DNA of 64,000 bases from Spirosoma endbachense (lineage in GTDB: Bacteria; Bacteroidota; Bacteroidia; Cytophagales; Spirosomataceae), in the NCBI RefSeq assembly GCF_010233585.1, contig NZ_CP045997.1, positions 4,431,332 through 4,495,331 on the forward strand, in the 5' to 3' direction. The notes under the pieces were generated by a model, which worked only from the letters and a program-made list of their open reading frames with translations, made no database searches and was not told where the DNA came from. The position numbers and the translations under genes were made by a program. Position 1 is the first letter of the stretch, and the number at the start of each line of letters is the position of its first letter. Positions 25,103 through 34,091 of the stretch are shown one piece after another.

Positions 25103-25699
25103 TTACTTTTCGGCTACTGCGCTATCCTGTTTGGCGAATTCGCCGTTAACCTTAATTTCTACCTCATCGCTGACAACCACAACCGGGATTGTGCCCACGC
25201 TAAAATCGGAACGTTTCAGTGTGCTGTTAATTTTAAAACCGGCTTTTTCCTGCTCTTTGCCACCCATGCCTTTCATCATAACGGGGCCAGTCATGGTTGC
25301 ATCCAGCGTAATGGGTTTCGTTACACCATGCATGGTCAGGTCACCGGTTATTTTATATTTCTTACCCTCTACTTTCTTGAATGATGTGCTCTTGAAGGTC
25401 AGAGTCGGAAATTTGGCAGCATCGAAAAAATCGGGGCTTTTCAGGTGATTATCCCGGCGCTCGTTGTCGGTGCTGATGCTGTTCACATCGGCCGTAAACT
25501 CAAAAACGGCATCGGATAAATCGGGCTTGGCAGCGGTAATTTTGGCATCAAACGTTTTAAAATTACCGTCTACTTCCGCTAATAAATTGTGGGTCACCGT
25601 AAACCCTGCCCGAGAGTGGGCTTTATCGACCGACCAGGTTTGGGCATTGGCTGCGGATAAAGTAAACAGGCTGATAATGGTTACTGCGAGTGATTTCAT
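25103..25699 (-). CDS. YceI family secreted lipid-binding protein
   Basis: 198 aa from the ATG at 25699; an ATG 12 codons upstream would push the signal peptide inward. Signal peptide MKSLAVTIISLFTLSAANAQ. The mature chain begins TWSVDKAHSRAGFTVTHNLL and contains FEFTADVNSISTDNERRDNH, DFFDAAKFPTLTFKST and GDLTMHGVTKPITLD, the YceI lipocalin-like beta-barrel motifs. Family members bind isoprenoid-type lipids in the periplasm. It stands alone, after a long hairpin repeat. Confidence 0.93.
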   Translation of the reverse strand: MKSLAVTIISLFTLSAANAQTWSVDKAHSRAGFTVTHNLLAEVDGNFKTFDAKITAAKPDLSDAVFEFTADVNSISTDNERRDNHLKSPDFFDAAKFPTLTFKSTSFKKVEGKKYKITGDLTMHGVTKPITLDATMTGPVMMKGMGGKEQEKAGFKINSTLKRSDFSVGTIPVVVVSDEVEIKVNGEFAKQDSAVAEK

Positions 25700-25741
25700 T
25701 TGTGTACAGGTTTTATGGTAAAAGTGAATCGGCATTAATCA

Positions 25742-25824
25742 GATTTTTGCTCAGTTCAGCACCGTGCCACGGTTTCTGATCACAGGCAGTGTAACCGTGG
25801 CACGGTGCTGAACTGAGCAAAATC
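25742..25824. repeat. Long hairpin repeat (GTGCCACGG core family), copy 3
   Basis: Arms 25742-25774 and 25793-25824 pair over 32 bp with a single bulged T; the 18-nt loop starts TCTGATC. The inner stem is CCGTGCCACGGTT / AACCGTGGCACGG; the outer stem (ATTTTGCTCAGTTCAGCA-like) is unique to this copy. It lies between the receptor gene's end and the YceI start, both on minus. Confidence 0.9.
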
Positions 25825-25866
25825 ATCTATGAATTGAACTAGAGAATACTATGTAGGCTGATTAGC

Positions 25867-28482
25867 TTATTTGGGGCGATTGCCAGCCGGTGCTGCTGGT
25901 TGCTGACCACCTCCATCACCTTCGCCTTTCACGTCGTCGTTGCTCACAGAGCGGGATTTCCGCCGGGGCTCTTCGAAGGTCATTTTGCCAATTCGGTAAT
26001 TGAACGTAATCTTTATGTTCTGGTTGTAGAGGTGGGTAACGTTTACCTGAGAAAGCAGTGGAGAGTTCAGGTTGGTACGCATTGTTACGCCATTTCCGAT
26101 AAAATTCTCTGCCGCCAGCCCGATACTGCCCCGCTTATTAGCTAGGTCTTTTCGAACACCCAGCGAGTACATATAGAAACTACCCATCGTGCCCTGTAAC
26201 TGTGGCATTGGTCCACGAAAGAAGCTAAACACCTGCGCGCTCCAGCCCTTATCGAGTTGCAACTGGCTCATCAACCGCCCCCCGATGCTTACGCCCGTGT
26301 TGCTGATCGTCACCGATTTACCATCAGCGCCGGGTGTCAGCCCCTGCAAATACATGTAGTAACCATCCAGACCGCCATTCAGGCTCCATTTTGAGGTGAG
26401 ATTGGTATTGAAGAAGACATTGGCACCTACCGTACGTTGCACACCGATGTTCTGATACGTGGTGATGATGCTCCCTGCCGGAAATCCGGTGGTCAGCGTA
26501 TCGGCTGGTATCCGAATCTGCGAAATGGCATTGTTGGTTAACCGGCCAAATACCGCAGCATTCAGGTATGTTTTCTTGATAGTCGAGCTTAAACTCAGTT
26601 CGACATTGTCTGTCAGCTCGGGGCTTAGATTGGGATTTCCCACCATAATCATCTGTGGGTTAGCCGCATTCACATTGGGGTTCAGTTGTTGCAGGCCCGG
26701 CCGTTGAATTCGACGGTTATAGGCCGCCTTGAGCGTGCTTCCGCCCTTCAAACTCTTCGACACGTTAACACTTGGCACCAGATTACTGTAATTGGGGATA
26801 TTGAGGGGCGTATTTTCGTTCGCCGTAGCTGTTATACCCGTATGCTCATAGCGGGTACCGACTTTAAACGTGTATTTACTCGGCGTAACGTAGGTATACG
26901 AAATATAGCCCGCACCGATGTTCTGGTTATATTTAAGTGCTCCCGATGGATTTGTCGGATCAAAAACCAGTTCGCCGGTACTGCCGCCTATCTGATATTG
27001 ATAATGGCTGTCTACCTGGCGCATAATGGCCTTACCTCCGAATTCCAGCAACTGGTTTTTCCGGATTGGCGTCTGATAGTCAGTCTGGAAGGTGATTTCC
27101 TGATTGGTATTGTTGTTCAGATTTCGCTGACGCGCCGTCAATTCACCCGTTTGGCCCAATATATCGGCATAAAAGTTATTGGTTAATCCGGTGCGGCTAT
27201 ACTGCGTAGAAATGCTCCATTCCTGCTGAGGCTTGAACGTACGAACATAATCCAGATTCATATCCACCGAATTAGACAGATCCTTCCGGTCTACATCGCG
27301 GTTAGTCATACCCAGCAGTGTTTCACCGGCGAACGTACTAGTCAGCTGAGTTTGCTGCTGAACGAAATTGCGGGTACCATACCGGATATTGGCCGATAAC
27401 GACTGATCTTTAGCCAGGTCGTAGTCGATACCCAGCGTATACTGGCCGAAAAGTGGTTTATCGAAAGCGGAAGCCTGCTGGCTTGTTCGCAGGGCTTGTG
27501 TGCCGGAAAGTGTGGTCTGATCGAGGGTCGAGGAGGCCCGGTTATACATGGCCCGGCCAAAACCGCCAAGGGTAAGCCCCAGTTTTCCCTGACGATACGA
27601 TCCATTCAAACCCAGGTTGGAGGCCCGAAGCCCTGCACCAGCGTCTACGTTCAGCGTAAGGCCATGCAGTGTATTCTTTTTCGTAACGATGTTGATAATT
27701 CCGGCGGCTCCCTCAGCGTCGTACTTGGCCGATGGGCTGGTGATTACTTCCACGGATTTAATCATATCGGCGGGCAGTTGCTTAAGTGCATCCGCTACAT
27801 TGGCCGCCACGATCGTTGAAGGTTTGTTGTTGATCAGAACCCGGATGTTCTGGCTTCCCCGCAGGCTAACATTACCATCCAGATCAACCGACAGCATCGG
27901 CACGCGCTTCAGCACATCCGACGCATCGCCCCCTTTGGCTGTTATATCTTTATCGGCGTTGAAGACAAGCCGATCCACTTTTTCTTCAATCAGAGCCGCC
28001 TGACCCGTTACGGTCACTTCGCCGAGCGTGCGAACGTCGGCCTGAATTTTTACGGAACCCAGGTTAAGATCAGTACCTTTTGCAACCGTAAATGGCTTGG
28101 AATCCAGATTTTTGTAGCCAATGAACGAGTATTGAAGCCGGTAATCGCCCGGAGCTAGTTTGGTGAGTGCGAAGTGGCCTTTGGCATCAGAGGTTGTGCC
28201 ATCGATGGGCTTATTGGTTTTTACATTGATGAGGGCAACCGTAGCAAATTCAACGGGTTTGCCCGAAGTCGAATCGACCAGAATACCCGCTATTTTGCCA
28301 TTTCCTTTGGGGGCGTCTTCGGCTACACCCGTGAATTCTTTCTTGCGTCGGTTATCCTGTCCGCCGAAACCACCGGGGCCGCCGGGGCCACCGCCCGGCG
28401 GACCAAACTGAGCGTATGTGGTTTGAATCTCTGTCAGGCAAAGTCCAAGTGTGAGTATAAAAAGCAGGAATTGTTTCGTCAT
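25867..28482 (-). CDS. TonB-type outer-membrane receptor with carboxypeptidase-like domain
   Basis: 871 aa. Signal peptide, then a Gly/Pro-rich stretch (FGPPGGGPGGPGGFGGQDNR), a CarboxypepD_reg-like domain near 60-145 (VEFATVALINVKTNKPIDGT, then GDYRLQYSFIGYK), a plug domain near 150-270 (SDVLKRVPMLSVDLDGNVSL, SPSAKYDAEGAAGIINIVT) and an outer-membrane barrel to the end, of the OMP_b-brl_3 type. The tail is Gly/Gln/Pro-rich. Substrate unknown. It is divergent from a LytS/LytTR pair, a common partner arrangement, so that pair may control it (inference). Confidence 0.9.
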   Translation of the reverse strand: MTKQFLLFILTLGLCLTEIQTTYAQFGPPGGGPGGPGGFGGQDNRRKKEFTGVAEDAPKGNGKIAGILVDSTSGKPVEFATVALINVKTNKPIDGTTSDAKGHFALTKLAPGDYRLQYSFIGYKNLDSKPFTVAKGTDLNLGSVKIQADVRTLGEVTVTGQAALIEEKVDRLVFNADKDITAKGGDASDVLKRVPMLSVDLDGNVSLRGSQNIRVLINNKPSTIVAANVADALKQLPADMIKSVEVITSPSAKYDAEGAAGIINIVTKKNTLHGLTLNVDAGAGLRASNLGLNGSYRQGKLGLTLGGFGRAMYNRASSTLDQTTLSGTQALRTSQQASAFDKPLFGQYTLGIDYDLAKDQSLSANIRYGTRNFVQQQTQLTSTFAGETLLGMTNRDVDRKDLSNSVDMNLDYVRTFKPQQEWSISTQYSRTGLTNNFYADILGQTGELTARQRNLNNNTNQEITFQTDYQTPIRKNQLLEFGGKAIMRQVDSHYQYQIGGSTGELVFDPTNPSGALKYNQNIGAGYISYTYVTPSKYTFKVGTRYEHTGITATANENTPLNIPNYSNLVPSVNVSKSLKGGSTLKAAYNRRIQRPGLQQLNPNVNAANPQMIMVGNPNLSPELTDNVELSLSSTIKKTYLNAAVFGRLTNNAISQIRIPADTLTTGFPAGSIITTYQNIGVQRTVGANVFFNTNLTSKWSLNGGLDGYYMYLQGLTPGADGKSVTISNTGVSIGGRLMSQLQLDKGWSAQVFSFFRGPMPQLQGTMGSFYMYSLGVRKDLANKRGSIGLAAENFIGNGVTMRTNLNSPLLSQVNVTHLYNQNIKITFNYRIGKMTFEEPRRKSRSVSNDDVKGEGDGGGQQPAAPAGNRPK

Positions 28483-28737
28483 TGTCGGGGCATTTCTGGT
28501 TGAGAGCCCAAAACAACACCTATTCCCGCGAGCATAAAAATCGAATAGACCGCCGGGATATAAACGCCGACAGATACCCTATTTTAGCCGATGGAACGAA
28601 ATTGACAGGGACTAAATCCGATTTGTGCCAATCTATCGATCTAAATGGCCTAACTATCGGCAAATTTGGGGTAGCAAGCGATTGCTTGTCCAGGAGTTAG
28701 CGTTTTGATGTAAACTTGTAGCTTCTGATCTTAACTT

Positions 28738-29805
28738 ATGGCTGCTACCCGATTTTCACGCCGATACGTTTCATTACTAAGCCATGTGCTGGGCTGGGGA
28801 TTACTGGGCTACCTGCTTTTTTTCTCACAGTCGTTCAATTCCGAAATCCATCTACCTGATTTATTCTGGGTCAGGCAAGGTATTTTTTTCGGCCTGATGG
28901 TGGGCACCTTTTACCTGAACTCCCAACTTCTAGTACCCCGTTTTTTGCTATCCGGTCAAACCGGACGTTATCTGCTGGTACTGGCAGGCATCGTTATTTC
29001 CACCCTTTTCATCTTGTGGTGTATTGAAACCTGGTTTAATCTACCCATTCTGCTACACAGAGCTTTTCACCCGGACGGAAAGGGTCAGCCTAAATTCTAT
29101 GGCTGGATTCAACCAGCGGTATTTACAATTCTGCTGGTTTTAGGCATTAGCACCAGCATGGCTTTGTTGCAAAAGTGGCAAACCGACACCAATCTGCGGC
29201 TGGCGCTGGAGCAGGCAAAAACAACGTCTGAACTCTCGTTTCTGAAGGCTCAGATTAACCCGCACTTTTTTTTCAATACCCTCAACAATATCTACGCCTT
29301 AACCTTACTCGACGTAGAGACCGCCCGCGAAGCGTTGCACCGGCTCTCACGGATGATGCGCTACGTCTTGTACGACACCCAGGCGGGCACTACGCTGCTG
29401 AGTAAAGAACTGTCGTTTGTCGGCGACTACATTCAGCTCATGCAGCTTCGTCTAACCGATAAAGTTACTGTTACCCTCAATTCACCAAACCCGCTTCACG
29501 ATCAGCCGATTGCGCCTATGCTCCTGTTGCCTTTTGTCGAAAATGCGTTTAAACACGGCGTCAGTGCACTCCAACCAAGCTGGATCACGATTACCCTCCA
29601 ACAGCAGCAGAACAAGCTCTTACTGGATGTTAGGAACACCCTGTTTGCCGAAAAAACACCCTCTCTCGAAGCGGGAAATGGCATCGGGCTAACCAACACC
29701 CGTCGGCGGCTCGATCTGCTTTATCCGGATCAATACGTACTGGCTATCAATGAGCATACCCCTGCCGGCGAGTACCATGTTCATCTAACCCTCAATTTAT
29801 CATGA
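28738..29805 (+). CDS. LytS-family sensor histidine kinase
   Basis: 355 aa. Four membrane segments lie within residues 10-145, then a short coil, then the His_kinase domain with the phosphoacceptor H176 in AQINPHFFFNTLNN and an HATPase part with PFVENAFKHG (near 262) and GNGIGLTNTRRRL (near 318). It signals to the LytTR regulator whose ATG overlaps its stop by 4 nt (ATGA at 29802). The sensed signal is unknown; there is no extracellular sensor domain. Confidence 0.93.
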   Translation: MAATRFSRRYVSLLSHVLGWGLLGYLLFFSQSFNSEIHLPDLFWVRQGIFFGLMVGTFYLNSQLLVPRFLLSGQTGRYLLVLAGIVISTLFILWCIETWFNLPILLHRAFHPDGKGQPKFYGWIQPAVFTILLVLGISTSMALLQKWQTDTNLRLALEQAKTTSELSFLKAQINPHFFFNTLNNIYALTLLDVETAREALHRLSRMMRYVLYDTQAGTTLLSKELSFVGDYIQLMQLRLTDKVTVTLNSPNPLHDQPIAPMLLLPFVENAFKHGVSALQPSWITITLQQQQNKLLLDVRNTLFAEKTPSLEAGNGIGLTNTRRRLDLLYPDQYVLAINEHTPAGEYHVHLTLNLS

Positions 29806-30572
29806 TCACGCTTACCTGCATTGCGGTAGATGATGAACCTCTCGCCCTGGGGCTGGTCTGTGCCTTTATCGAAAAAACGCCATTTTTGCAATTAGTTGGT
29901 CGCTATAGCAGTGCTGTTGAAGCGTTGCAGGGTTTATTGTCAGGTCCGGTTGATGTTATTTTCCTCGACATTCAGATGCCTGACCTGACCGGGCTTGAGC
30001 TGGCCCGCGTTCTGGAACGCAGCAATCGGGGTGCGCTCACGACACGAATTGTCTTTACAACCGCTTTCGATCAGTTTGCCATCGATGGATTTCGGGTAGA
30101 TGCGCTGGATTATCTGCTGAAGCCTTTCAATTACGAAGAGTTTTTACGGGCAGCCACGAAAGCCCGCCAATATTTCGAGTTGGTGCAACGTGTTGAGGTT
30201 ACGCCTGTAATTATGCCTGCGCCAGCAATTTCTCCGGCTGAAGTGACCGACGATTTTCTGTTTTTAAAAGTTGAATATCAGCTTGTTCGCATCGCTTACA
30301 ACGACATTCTGTATATTGAAGGCTTGAAGGATTACGTGAAAGTATACCGCCAGAGCGACCCCGACAAGCCGCTGTTGTCCTTAACGAGCCTCAAAGCACT
30401 CGAAGAAAAATTACCTGCCAGGTACTTTATGCGGGTGCATCGATCCTATATTGTAGCCCTGGATCGGATCAGTGCCGTTACGCGCAATTCGGTGCAGATC
30501 GGGTCTGTCCTGATTCCCGTCAGCGATCAGTACAAGGACACTTTTGGTCAATTCATTAGCCGCTGGCTGTAA
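29802..30572 (+). CDS. LytTR-family response regulator
   Basis: 256 aa. Receiver domain 1-125 with acidic pair D10-D11, phosphoacceptor D56 (FLDIQMPDLTG) and the KPF lysine near 111; then a LytTR DNA-binding domain from about 150 to the end (ILYIEGLKDYVKVY, RYFMRVHRSYIV, VLIPVSDQYKD). Translationally coupled to the kinase. A likely target is the divergent receptor gene (inference). Confidence 0.95.
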   Translation: MITLTCIAVDDEPLALGLVCAFIEKTPFLQLVGRYSSAVEALQGLLSGPVDVIFLDIQMPDLTGLELARVLERSNRGALTTRIVFTTAFDQFAIDGFRVDALDYLLKPFNYEEFLRAATKARQYFELVQRVEVTPVIMPAPAISPAEVTDDFLFLKVEYQLVRIAYNDILYIEGLKDYVKVYRQSDPDKPLLSLTSLKALEEKLPARYFMRVHRSYIVALDRISAVTRNSVQIGSVLIPVSDQYKDTFGQFISRWL

Positions 30573-30917
30573 AGCAATTAGCAGCAACTCGGAGACGTGA
30601 TCCCAGTTTACTCCTACATATGCTGACCACTTACACCTTTAAATAATCTTGTTTGCAAAAGGCAGCTCATTTCACTAAGCTTGTCACAAGCGAGAAACTA
30701 GTTAAATACCACTTATCAGAAAGAATGACTTAACCATTTCTCTCTGTTTATCAATACGTTATACTTTAAACAAATTACATTCTTTTTATACATTCGGGGA
30801 AAATAAAAACAGCAACAGGCAATCATTATCTAGCGAAGAATCGGGCTAAATAGGGGTTCTGGTTCAACAAGACAGGTAGTGACTTGACGAATTGTACATC
30901 CTAAACTCTTCTATATA
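30573..30917. other. AT-rich spacer after the two-component pair
   Basis: Nothing is recognised: no open frame of note, no strong hairpin, no clear promoter pair. Confidence 0.4.
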
Positions 30918-31310
30918 ATGAATGCCAAAAACCTGTTTACGGTCGTTGCCATCCTCTGTTTGCTGTTTGGATCAGGGCTTACTTTTGCACCCAATTTTAT
31001 GGGTGAACAATACCTGACAAATCCTTCCTGGATTAATGAAGGGGCAAAACTTCTGGCCCAGGGTTGGGGATCTCTACTGATGGTAACCGGCGTTGCGTGC
31101 TGGTATATCCGAAATGCGGGCCCATCCTTAGGGCGTAAAGTAATGCTCTTGTTTAGCCTTTTATCGAATCTAGCCCTGATCGTCATTCATTTAATCGCCA
31201 TTCTTAACAGGGTCGAAACCACACTTGCCTGGGTTCAGGTCGTAATGGCGCTCATCCTTGCTGGTTGGGCGGGGATGCTCTTCCGACAGGAATCCACTCT
31301 AGATGTTTGA
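30918..31310 (+). CDS. Small four-helix membrane protein, unknown
   Basis: 130 aa with four predicted membrane segments (about 6-24, 44-62, 74-94, 100-121). The pattern LLFGSGLTFAPNFMGEQYL followed by GWGSLLMVTGVACWYIRNAG resembles short uncharacterised membrane proteins found in Bacteroidota. No catalytic residues are seen. It is 69 nt upstream of the ICMT-like gene in the same direction. Confidence 0.65.
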   Translation: MNAKNLFTVVAILCLLFGSGLTFAPNFMGEQYLTNPSWINEGAKLLAQGWGSLLMVTGVACWYIRNAGPSLGRKVMLLFSLLSNLALIVIHLIAILNRVETTLAWVQVVMALILAGWAGMLFRQESTLDV

Positions 31311-31379
31311 TTTTGTGAGGTTAGGTTCTATTCATTAAAAGAGCATAACAATACAGGAATTAGCAAAATGAGTTGAGCG

Positions 31380-31964
31380 ATGAATCATGATCTGGTTTTC
31401 CGCATTTTATTATTGGCGTGTTATATACCCAGCCAACTAATCAGACAGTACATTTTACGGAAAAATCCGCATGCAAAGACTGTAAAATCAGTTAACCAGA
31501 GACGAGAGTTACTTATGTATCGAATAGGCGTCGGCTTATTCGTTCTCCCTATTTTTTATGGCTTAACGAATTGGCTCGATTTCGCCAGTTTTACCTTACC
31601 ATTTTGGTTAAGATGGACTGGTTTTGGCATTTCATTGCTGGCGGCCGTTGTCCTGCTGCTTTCTCACCAGGCTTTGGGGGCAAACTGGACCGGACAACTA
31701 AACATTCAGGAGAATCATGTTTTGGTGGTCAGAGGTATCTATACTTATGTCTGCCATCCGATGTATCTATCTTTCCTGTTATCTGGTATCGGAACCCTGT
31801 TACTTTCTGCCAATTGGTTCATTGGAGCGTCCTTACTTATCTGGTTCTGGATCATGTATCTGGGTAGAATTAACCATGAGGAACAGGTGATGATTAGTGA
31901 GTTTGGTGAACAGTACGAAACGTATATGCGCTCAACAGGACGTTTGCTGCCTAAAATACTGTAA
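31380..31964 (+). CDS. Isoprenylcysteine carboxyl-methyltransferase (ICMT/PEMT-like) family membrane protein
   Basis: 194 aa, about five membrane segments. The C-terminal half has the family pattern: VRGIYTYVCHPMYLSFLL near 121-138 (the RxxxRHPxY-like block, here with Y-V-C-H-P), then NHEEQVMISEFGEQYETYM near 166-184 and a final LLPKIL. Family members methylate lipids or isoprenylated thiols with SAM in the membrane; bacterial substrates are mostly unknown. The usual R before HP is replaced by C. Confidence 0.82.
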   Translation: MNHDLVFRILLLACYIPSQLIRQYILRKNPHAKTVKSVNQRRELLMYRIGVGLFVLPIFYGLTNWLDFASFTLPFWLRWTGFGISLLAAVVLLLSHQALGANWTGQLNIQENHVLVVRGIYTYVCHPMYLSFLLSGIGTLLLSANWFIGASLLIWFWIMYLGRINHEEQVMISEFGEQYETYMRSTGRLLPKIL

Positions 31965-31986
31965 GTCAGACCTATTTTTGAAGTCA

Positions 31987-32373
31987 CTATTTCTTACTCT
32001 TAAGCGCATTCTGCCAGACCGGAACAAAATCATAGGTTGGATAAAACTCTGTCGTATAGGCTCCCCAGGCTCCGTTTTCAATTGTTAGATTCAGCGCCCG
32101 GAGGTCTCTTGCCGGAATTTTGACCGTGACGACCTGTCCAATTCCCATCATCACATACCACGACACAACGCGCGCTTCCTTCGGCGGAAACATTTCCAGA
32201 AACTTGTTCTTTTCCTGGATTTCCTGAATCGTCTTCAGGTTTTTATCCTGCTGATGCTTCAGGAAAATGGTAATCATGACACTGTCTGAGGCCGTTTTCG
32301 CATCTTTAGGAAGCTGAGCATAGCAAATTCCGGCCGAAAGGAGAATGGTTGTAACAAGTAAGATTAGCTTCAT
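31987..32373 (-). CDS. Small secreted protein, unknown
   Basis: 128 aa with a signal peptide MKLILLVTTILLSAGICYAQ. The mature 108 residues have the look of a small alpha/beta domain (SVMITIFLKHQQDKNLKTIQ, then VVSWYVMMGIGQVVTVKIPA) similar in outline to dimeric ferredoxin-like barrels, but I do not recognise the family. It converges on the ICMT-like gene with a 22-nt gap. Confidence 0.65.
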   Translation of the reverse strand: MKLILLVTTILLSAGICYAQLPKDAKTASDSVMITIFLKHQQDKNLKTIQEIQEKNKFLEMFPPKEARVVSWYVMMGIGQVVTVKIPARDLRALNLTIENGAWGAYTTEFYPTYDFVPVWQNALKSKK

Positions 32374-32659
32374 GACGATAGTTCTGGTTCGTAGAGAGTT
32401 AACAATTGGGCTCGTTTATGTTTTACCAAACATCAGATATTTATCGATTTACTGCATTTTGATTGCCTGAACTAGGTCAGACCTTTTCTCCGGAAACAAC
32501 GATCTGGATGCGCTGACCAAGGCTGTGTAATGACTCCGGGTAGAACTTTTCAAGACAAAAATTGCAAGAAGGCAGGAAACGCATGATGATTCAGCTAAAG
32601 TGCTTATTATTACAGGCTTTACCTATTTTCTTACGCCAAACTTCTCGCAGAAAGCAGTC

Positions 32660-33571
32660 ATGAACAAACGATTACTCTGGTTAATCCCTCTCCTACTCGT
32701 TCTGGCTGTTTATCTCATTCCCACGCCTAAACAGGATGCTCCTGACTTATATGACGGACCAGATAAAAGGCTTATCAATGGGCTGGCAAAATTCAGAGAC
32801 ATACCAACCCGTTCGATTAACGCCAGGGGTTATGACTGGCCTTATCTGGTGTTGGGTAGCGGCCCTAAAACGATTCTTTTCCTGCACGGCATGACGGGCG
32901 GTTATGACTTTTGGTGGCAGCAAATGAACGAGTTCAGTCGCGATTATCGGGTAATTAGCGTTACCTACCCGCCCGTTGATAACCTGTCCGATTTGGGCAA
33001 AGGAATCATCGCCATTCTTGATAAAGAAAAAATTGATTCTACTGTTGTCGTCGGTAGCTCACTGGGCGGTTATCTGACCCAATATTTATTGGCTATGTAT
33101 CCCAAACGGGTTGAAAAAGCGGTACTTGGCAATACATTCCCGAAGAACGATATTCTCGAAGAAAAGAATAAATCAAAAATAGCCGTGGCCACCTGGGCAC
33201 CCGAATGGGTAGTCATGAATAGCCTGCGCCAGAACTTTTTCGATCAGGTGTTGCCTGCCTCCGAAAACAATCCCTTAGCGAAGGCTCAATTGCTTGAAAA
33301 TACATACGGTCGCATGTCGAAAGCGCAGTTTCTTGCCCGGTACTACTGCGTTATCGATAAATTTCAGCCCGTTGATGGGAAACAGACAAGGGTTCCATTG
33401 CTGATCATGGAATCCGATAATGATCCGCTTGTTTCCCCCGATCTGCGCGCCCAACTGAAACAATACTACTCGACGGCACAGGTTCATACGTTTCATCACA
33501 AAGGGCACTTTCCTTACCTGAATGCAAGCGATGAGTACAACTCGGCTTTACGAAAATTTTTAACTCAATAG
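32660..33571 (+). CDS. Alpha/beta hydrolase with N-terminal membrane anchor
   Basis: 303 aa from the ATG at 32660; an upstream GTG at 32600 would add a poor N-terminus. MNKRLLWLIPLLLVLAVYLI is a signal anchor. The core has HGMTGG (oxyanion loop), the nucleophile elbow GSSLGG, a late Asp in ESDNDPLVS and the His in HHKGHFPYL, a complete Ser-Asp-His triad. Substrate unknown. It is followed at 25 nt by a secreted RidA gene and then a beta-lactamase gene, probably one operon. Confidence 0.83.
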   Translation: MNKRLLWLIPLLLVLAVYLIPTPKQDAPDLYDGPDKRLINGLAKFRDIPTRSINARGYDWPYLVLGSGPKTILFLHGMTGGYDFWWQQMNEFSRDYRVISVTYPPVDNLSDLGKGIIAILDKEKIDSTVVVGSSLGGYLTQYLLAMYPKRVEKAVLGNTFPKNDILEEKNKSKIAVATWAPEWVVMNSLRQNFFDQVLPASENNPLAKAQLLENTYGRMSKAQFLARYYCVIDKFQPVDGKQTRVPLLIMESDNDPLVSPDLRAQLKQYYSTAQVHTFHHKGHFPYLNASDEYNSALRKFLTQ

Positions 33572-33596
33572 TGTAACCAGTTAACCAGCCAAATCC

Positions 33597-34046
33597 ATGA
33601 AATTCATTTTTACTACCCTACTCATTGTCGGCACAACGATCGCTCTATTTGCCCAAACCAAACAGATCGTTCAACCTAAGGGCGTTCCACCGGGGCCCTA
33701 TCCGTTTAGTCTGGGCGTCATCAGCAATGGTTTACTTTTCGTAGCCGGTCAGGTTGGCACTGATCCACAAACGGGCAAACTGGTTCCGGGAGGTGTTGAA
33801 GCCGAAACGGAGCAAACCATCAAGAACATCAAAACGATTCTGGATGCCGCTGGCGTTACGCTGGACGATGTCGTGACTGTAACGGTTTATTTAAGCAACA
33901 TGGACGATTTTCCGAAAATGAATGCGGTCTATCAGAAGTTCTTTAAAGCAGGCAGCTACCCGGCCCGAACAACCGTGGGCGTTGCCAAACTGGTCTTTGG
34001 AGCCAGCGTTGAACTGACCATGACAGCCGCTGTTCCGAAAAAATAA
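33597..34046 (+). CDS. RidA (YjgF/UK114) family protein with signal peptide
   Basis: 149 aa. The RidA fold is clear: GVPPGPYPFSLGVISNGLLF, GQVGTDPQTGKLV, TEQTIKNIKTILDAAG and the active-site block SYPARTTVGVAKL with its Arg, then SVELTMTA with the Glu. RidA normally removes reactive enamines/imines in the cytoplasm; this one starts with a signal peptide (MKFIFTTLLIVGTTIALFAQ), so it should act outside the cytoplasm. Between a hydrolase and a beta-lactamase. Confidence 0.9.
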   Translation: MKFIFTTLLIVGTTIALFAQTKQIVQPKGVPPGPYPFSLGVISNGLLFVAGQVGTDPQTGKLVPGGVEAETEQTIKNIKTILDAAGVTLDDVVTVTVYLSNMDDFPKMNAVYQKFFKAGSYPARTTVGVAKLVFGASVELTMTAAVPKK

Positions 34047-34091
34047 ACCTTTTCAGCCGAGCGACACCCTACAAGCTCATTGCTCATCACC

